Below, piece by piece: positions 5,341 through 7,496 of a DNA stretch of 7,496 nt; position 1 is the first letter of the stretch; each line of letters starts with the position of its first letter. The position numbers and the translations under genes were made by a program. Source of the DNA: Bacteroidaceae bacterium (GTDB lineage: Bacteria; Bacteroidota; Bacteroidia; Bacteroidales; Bacteroidaceae); NCBI GenBank assembly GCA_017548225.1, contig JAFYMV010000031.1, positions 1-7,496 on the forward strand, read 5' to 3'. The notes beneath the pieces were generated by a model. It was not told the DNA's origin. It did not search any database and was given only the letters and a program-made list of their open reading frames with translations.

Positions 5341-6855
5341 TTAATTGTTCATGATTGATGAGCGGAATCCCTCCATGTTCTCGTAACGGCGTTTCATAAA
5401 CCGTTGGTATATGTTGCGTAGCCATAGCGGGTGGGTCAGCGTAAAGGCAAGCCCAATGCCGAGAATGATGAGCAGGGCGGTAGTCTCGTTGAATAGGGCA
5501 ATGAGTGGGCGTATCACGATGACAGGGCCAAAGAAACCGGCCATGATAATCATACTCTGGAAGAAGGTGCCCCCACTGTTCTTGCCCGTAACCTTTGTGT
5601 TGAGGTTCAGTGTGAGCTTGTTGTATACAGCCAGCTGCATCAATATCCAGAAGGTGAAACCGCTGGCCAGGAAGAAGCAGGCGAGAGCGCTCAATAGGGT
5701 CAGTTTGTCCTTGACGATGGGGATAATCATGATGGCGAGCGGGAGCAGCAGTAGTATGCACTGCACATAGTACTTGGCACGCAAGAGGTTGAGGATAGAC
5801 TCCTTGCGACTCATCAGTCCGTCAAGGTAGTTGCCCTCGTAGCTCATCGTTTGGCTGAGCACCAGCACGCCCAGCACGGAGAAATTGTATACCGTTACGA
5901 AGTAGCGCATGAAGGTGCCATCGTACACATCTGTGAAGGCCAGTGCGGCGCTAAACATAAGCATGATGGATAGGCCCATGAAGAACTGCGTGCGGGGTAC
6001 TTTGTTGCGTGTGAGCAGTTTAATCTCAAGGCGCATATATTCGCCCACCTCGCCGAAGCGATCGAGGAATTTATATTCGGCCACCTTCTTGAGCTTCTTC
6101 ACCACTTCGGTCTTCGATAGCTCTTTATATACTACCCGCTTCTGCACGATGTGGCATAGCTCAAACATTCCTCCGATGGCAACGATGAGGCCCAAGTATA
6201 CGGGCCATTCCCATTGGAAGAAACCTTCGCCGAGCTCCATGCAGAGGTTGCCGATGTAGTTGGTCTCGGGCACCAGCAGTCCCACGAGCAGCGAGGCATA
6301 CACGACGATGGGTACGAGCACATAGAGTATGTTCTGATTCATCAGCGTACGGCACAGCACATACCAGTAGTTGTTGAGCAGCATCAGCAGCCAGTAGCCT
6401 ACCAGGAAGCCCAATACGCCCATCAACCCGAAGTAGCGGAATATCGTGCCGAATCCGAACGGTACGAGCATAAACATCCAGATAAGGTTGTATCCGCTCA
6501 ATCCATTCAGGATGAGGTAGCTGCGCAGTACACGGTTCTTGCCTATGGGGAGCAGCACAAAGGGTTTTATCTCTTGCACCGGCAGTTTGCTTATGGTAAA
6601 TCGCATGAGGAAATCGGCCATCAGCAGGTAGAGCATACCTTTATTGAGTATGTGGTAAGGCTCCATGCTGGGGAATATCTCTCTGAACAGGCCAATGAAT
6701 AGTACGCCGAACATGATAAGGTATACCGCGCCCAGTGCAAGGCTGAAGCCGATGAGGTACTTGGCAAACCTGTTTTGTTCGTACATGGGGTGGCGTTTGC
6801 CCGCTATCTTGCGCAGTCGGCGCAGCTCGCCGATGAGGTGGAAGATTGATGCCAT
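5341..6855 (-). CDS. DUF5687-like ABC transporter membrane protein
   Basis: A 504-residue integral membrane protein, probably the permease partner of the downstream ABC ATPase. From ATG 6855 there are about 12 hydrophobic segments (roughly 32-57, 73-88, 112-139, 142-167, 176-195, 218-237, 289-307, 318-335, 363-381, 385-410, 430-455, 459-480). A charged cytoplasmic-type loop at about 241-287 splits them into two halves of six, as in a full-size transporter domain pair. The stretch SYEGNYLDGLMSRKE (338-352) before segment 9 resembles what I recall of Bacteroidetes DUF5687 proteins. The frame continues to a TTG at 6882, but that codon is part of the predicted -7 promoter box and upstream of the likely transcription start, so the ATG is chosen. 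No substrate can be inferred, and the family name is from recognition only. Confidence 0.88.
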   Translation of the reverse strand: MASIFHLIGELRRLRKIAGKRHPMYEQNRFAKYLIGFSLALGAVYLIMFGVLFIGLFREIFPSMEPYHILNKGMLYLLMADFLMRFTISKLPVQEIKPFVLLPIGKNRVLRSYLILNGLSGYNLIWMFMLVPFGFGTIFRYFGLMGVLGFLVGYWLLMLLNNYWYVLCRTLMNQNILYVLVPIVVYASLLVGLLVPETNYIGNLCMELGEGFFQWEWPVYLGLIVAIGGMFELCHIVQKRVVYKELSKTEVVKKLKKVAEYKFLDRFGEVGEYMRLEIKLLTRNKVPRTQFFMGLSIMLMFSAALAFTDVYDGTFMRYFVTVYNFSVLGVLVLSQTMSYEGNYLDGLMSRKESILNLLRAKYYVQCILLLLPLAIMIIPIVKDKLTLLSALACFFLASGFTFWILMQLAVYNKLTLNLNTKVTGKNSGGTFFQSMIIMAGFFGPVIVIRPLIALFNETTALLIILGIGLAFTLTHPLWLRNIYQRFMKRRYENMEGFRSSIMNN

Positions 6856-6879
6856 TAGGTATGTTTCTATATTTATAGG

Positions 6880-6910
6880 CAAAGATAGACAAACGAGCGA
6901 GAAATACGAA
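6880..6910 (-). promoter_or_regulatory. Bacteroidales-type promoter of the DUF5687-ABC unit
   Basis: On the minus strand a perfect -7 element TATCTTTG occupies 6887-6880. TTCG at 6910-6907, a 3/4 match to TTTG, lies 19 bases upstream of it. Transcription would begin near 6873, about 18 bases before the ATG at 6855. The short leader has no clear Shine-Dalgarno sequence. Confidence 0.65.
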
Positions 6911-6911
6911 G

Positions 6912-6938
6912 CTTGCTTGAATATTTTTCTATAGCAAG
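6912..6938. other. Inverted repeat just upstream of the DUF5687 promoter
   Basis: CTTGCT at 6912-6917 and AGCAAG at 6933-6938 form perfect 6-base arms around a 15-base AT-rich loop, followed on the plus strand by GGCTTTTTAT. It abuts the minus-strand -33 element, so it could be an operator. It also looks like a weak plus-strand terminator, but no plus-strand gene precedes it. The rest of the 214-base divergent region holds the two promoters and AT-rich DNA. Confidence 0.3.
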
Positions 6939-6988
6939 GGCTTTTTATGATATAAAAGTTCGAAGAATGATATTTTTTGATAAAAATG

Positions 6989-7020
6989 TGTGAAAGTCAA
7001 GAAAAAAAATTGTAAGTTTG
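6989..7020 (+). promoter_or_regulatory. Bacteroidales-type promoter of the nucleotidyltransferase gene
   Basis: A perfect -7 element TAAGTTTG lies at 7013-7020. TGTG at 6989-6992, a 3/4 match to the TTTG -33 element, is exactly 20 bases upstream. The expected start near 7026 leaves a leader of about 44 bases before the ATG at 7070. The layout is the same as that of the fba promoter. Confidence 0.75.
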
Positions 7021-7069
7021 TGCCACATTATGTAACCAACTTAAAATAAACCAAAAAAACTACTGAAGT

Positions 7070-7496
7070 ATGAAACCTACATTATTTGTATTGGCAGCTG
7101 GTATGGGTAGCCGTTATGGTGGCTTGAAGCAGCTCGACGGTCTGGGCCCCAATGGCGAGACTATCATGGACTATTCAATCTTCGACGCTATCCGTGGCGG
7201 ATTCGGTAAGATTGTATTCGTTATCCGTAGAGATTTCGAGCAGGATTTCCGCGATAAGGTATTGAGCAAGTATGAGGGTCATATCCCCACAGAGCTTGTA
7301 TTCCAGGCTATTGACGACCTCCCCGCAGGCTTTACTTGCCCCGCTGACCGTGCTAAACCTTGGGGTACCAACCACGCTGTGCTCATGGGTAAGGATGTTA
7401 TCAAGGAGCCCTTCGCAGTGATCAATGCTGACGACTTCTACAGCCGCGACGCGTTTGCCGTTATGGGTAAGTGGCTCAACGAGCTTCCCGAAGGCA
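7070..7496 (+). CDS. Sugar-phosphate-type nucleotidyltransferase (3' truncated by window)
   Basis: The N-terminal 142 residues of a GT-A-like nucleotidyltransferase; the frame is still open at the window end. Enzymes of this superfamily join an NTP to a sugar or similar phosphate, giving an NDP-activated product in the cytosol. Seen: the nucleotide-binding loop LAAGMGSRYGGLKQ at 8-21 (G-x-G-x-R with Lys20), KPWGTNHA at 96-103 (the GT-x-x-A base-contact region) and the metal-binding type motif INADDFY at 118-124. The exact substrate cannot be read from this part. Bacteroidales carry conserved proteins of this type, usually annotated only as nucleotidyltransferase. ATG 7070 is the first start after a good promoter and directly precedes the first beta strand (TLFVLAAG). 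Codon choice resembles fba (GGT, GCT, CGT, AAG), suggesting good expression. Confidence 0.9.
   Translation, partial: MKPTLFVLAAGMGSRYGGLKQLDGLGPNGETIMDYSIFDAIRGGFGKIVFVIRRDFEQDFRDKVLSKYEGHIPTELVFQAIDDLPAGFTCPADRAKPWGTNHAVLMGKDVIKEPFAVINADDFYSRDAFAVMGKWLNELPEG

Noticed and set aside
5282..5761. A 159-codon frame on the same strand within the membrane protein gene
   Set aside because: It is an alternate-frame shadow rich in His, Pro and Arg that also crosses the spacer. The membrane protein frame is clearly the coding one.
6214..6702. A 162-codon open frame antisense to the DUF5687-like gene
   Set aside because: Its translation is rich in His, Gln and Glu, typical of an antisense shadow of a hydrophobic protein, and there is no start context or family resemblance.

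Overview
The window looks like a chromosomal segment of a Bacteroidales bacterium (Bacteroides/Prevotella-like); this is inference from gene families and promoters, and no rRNA or other marker is present. Supporting signs are a fused HisB, a PnuC-type transporter overlapping a thiamine pyrophosphokinase gene, a lipoprotein with DUF6359-like domains, an ABC ATPase next to a DUF5687-like membrane protein, and three good matches to the Bacteroidales sigma factor -7 element TAnnTTTG. Shine-Dalgarno sequences are weak or absent, as is usual in this phylum. Eight protein genes fill almost the whole window, and the two end genes are cut by its edges. I found no tRNA, rRNA, CRISPR array, insertion sequence, integrase or phage gene, and no gene-free stretch over 300 bases.

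Layout. Bases 1-1038 (+) hold the 3' part of hisB, probably the end of a histidine operon, closed by a strong intrinsic terminator at 1064-1100. Converging on it is a three-gene minus-strand operon (3319 down to 1099): a lipoprotein with two related DUF6359-like domains, a PnuC-family transporter and thiamine pyrophosphokinase. The last two overlap by 8 bases and together suggest uptake of thiamine and trapping as thiamine diphosphate. Transcribed away from this operon is fba, a class II fructose-bisphosphate aldolase (3463-4461, +), with its own promoter and a 14-bp-stem terminator. Converging on fba is a two-gene minus-strand unit (6855 down to 4573): a 12-TM DUF5687-like membrane protein and its ABC ATPase, probably a complete transporter of unknown substrate. 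Divergent from this unit, a sugar-phosphate-type nucleotidyltransferase gene starts at 7070 and runs off the window.

How the genes relate. The window is mostly housekeeping metabolism (histidine, thiamine, central carbon, nucleotide-sugar) plus one uncharacterised ABC system. fba and the terminal nucleotidyltransferase share promoter architecture and a short leader motif, and appear to use codons typical of strong expression.

I do not see a clearly novel defence or mobile system. The parts most worth following up are the lipoprotein tied to thiamine uptake genes, the ABC ATPase with an atypical signature motif and no obvious Q-loop glutamine, and the HisB phosphatase domain without the usual zinc-binding loop. 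Two start codons were decided from sequence evidence: ATG 3319 and ATG 6855 are preferred to upstream in-frame TTG codons, one of which lies inside a promoter element.
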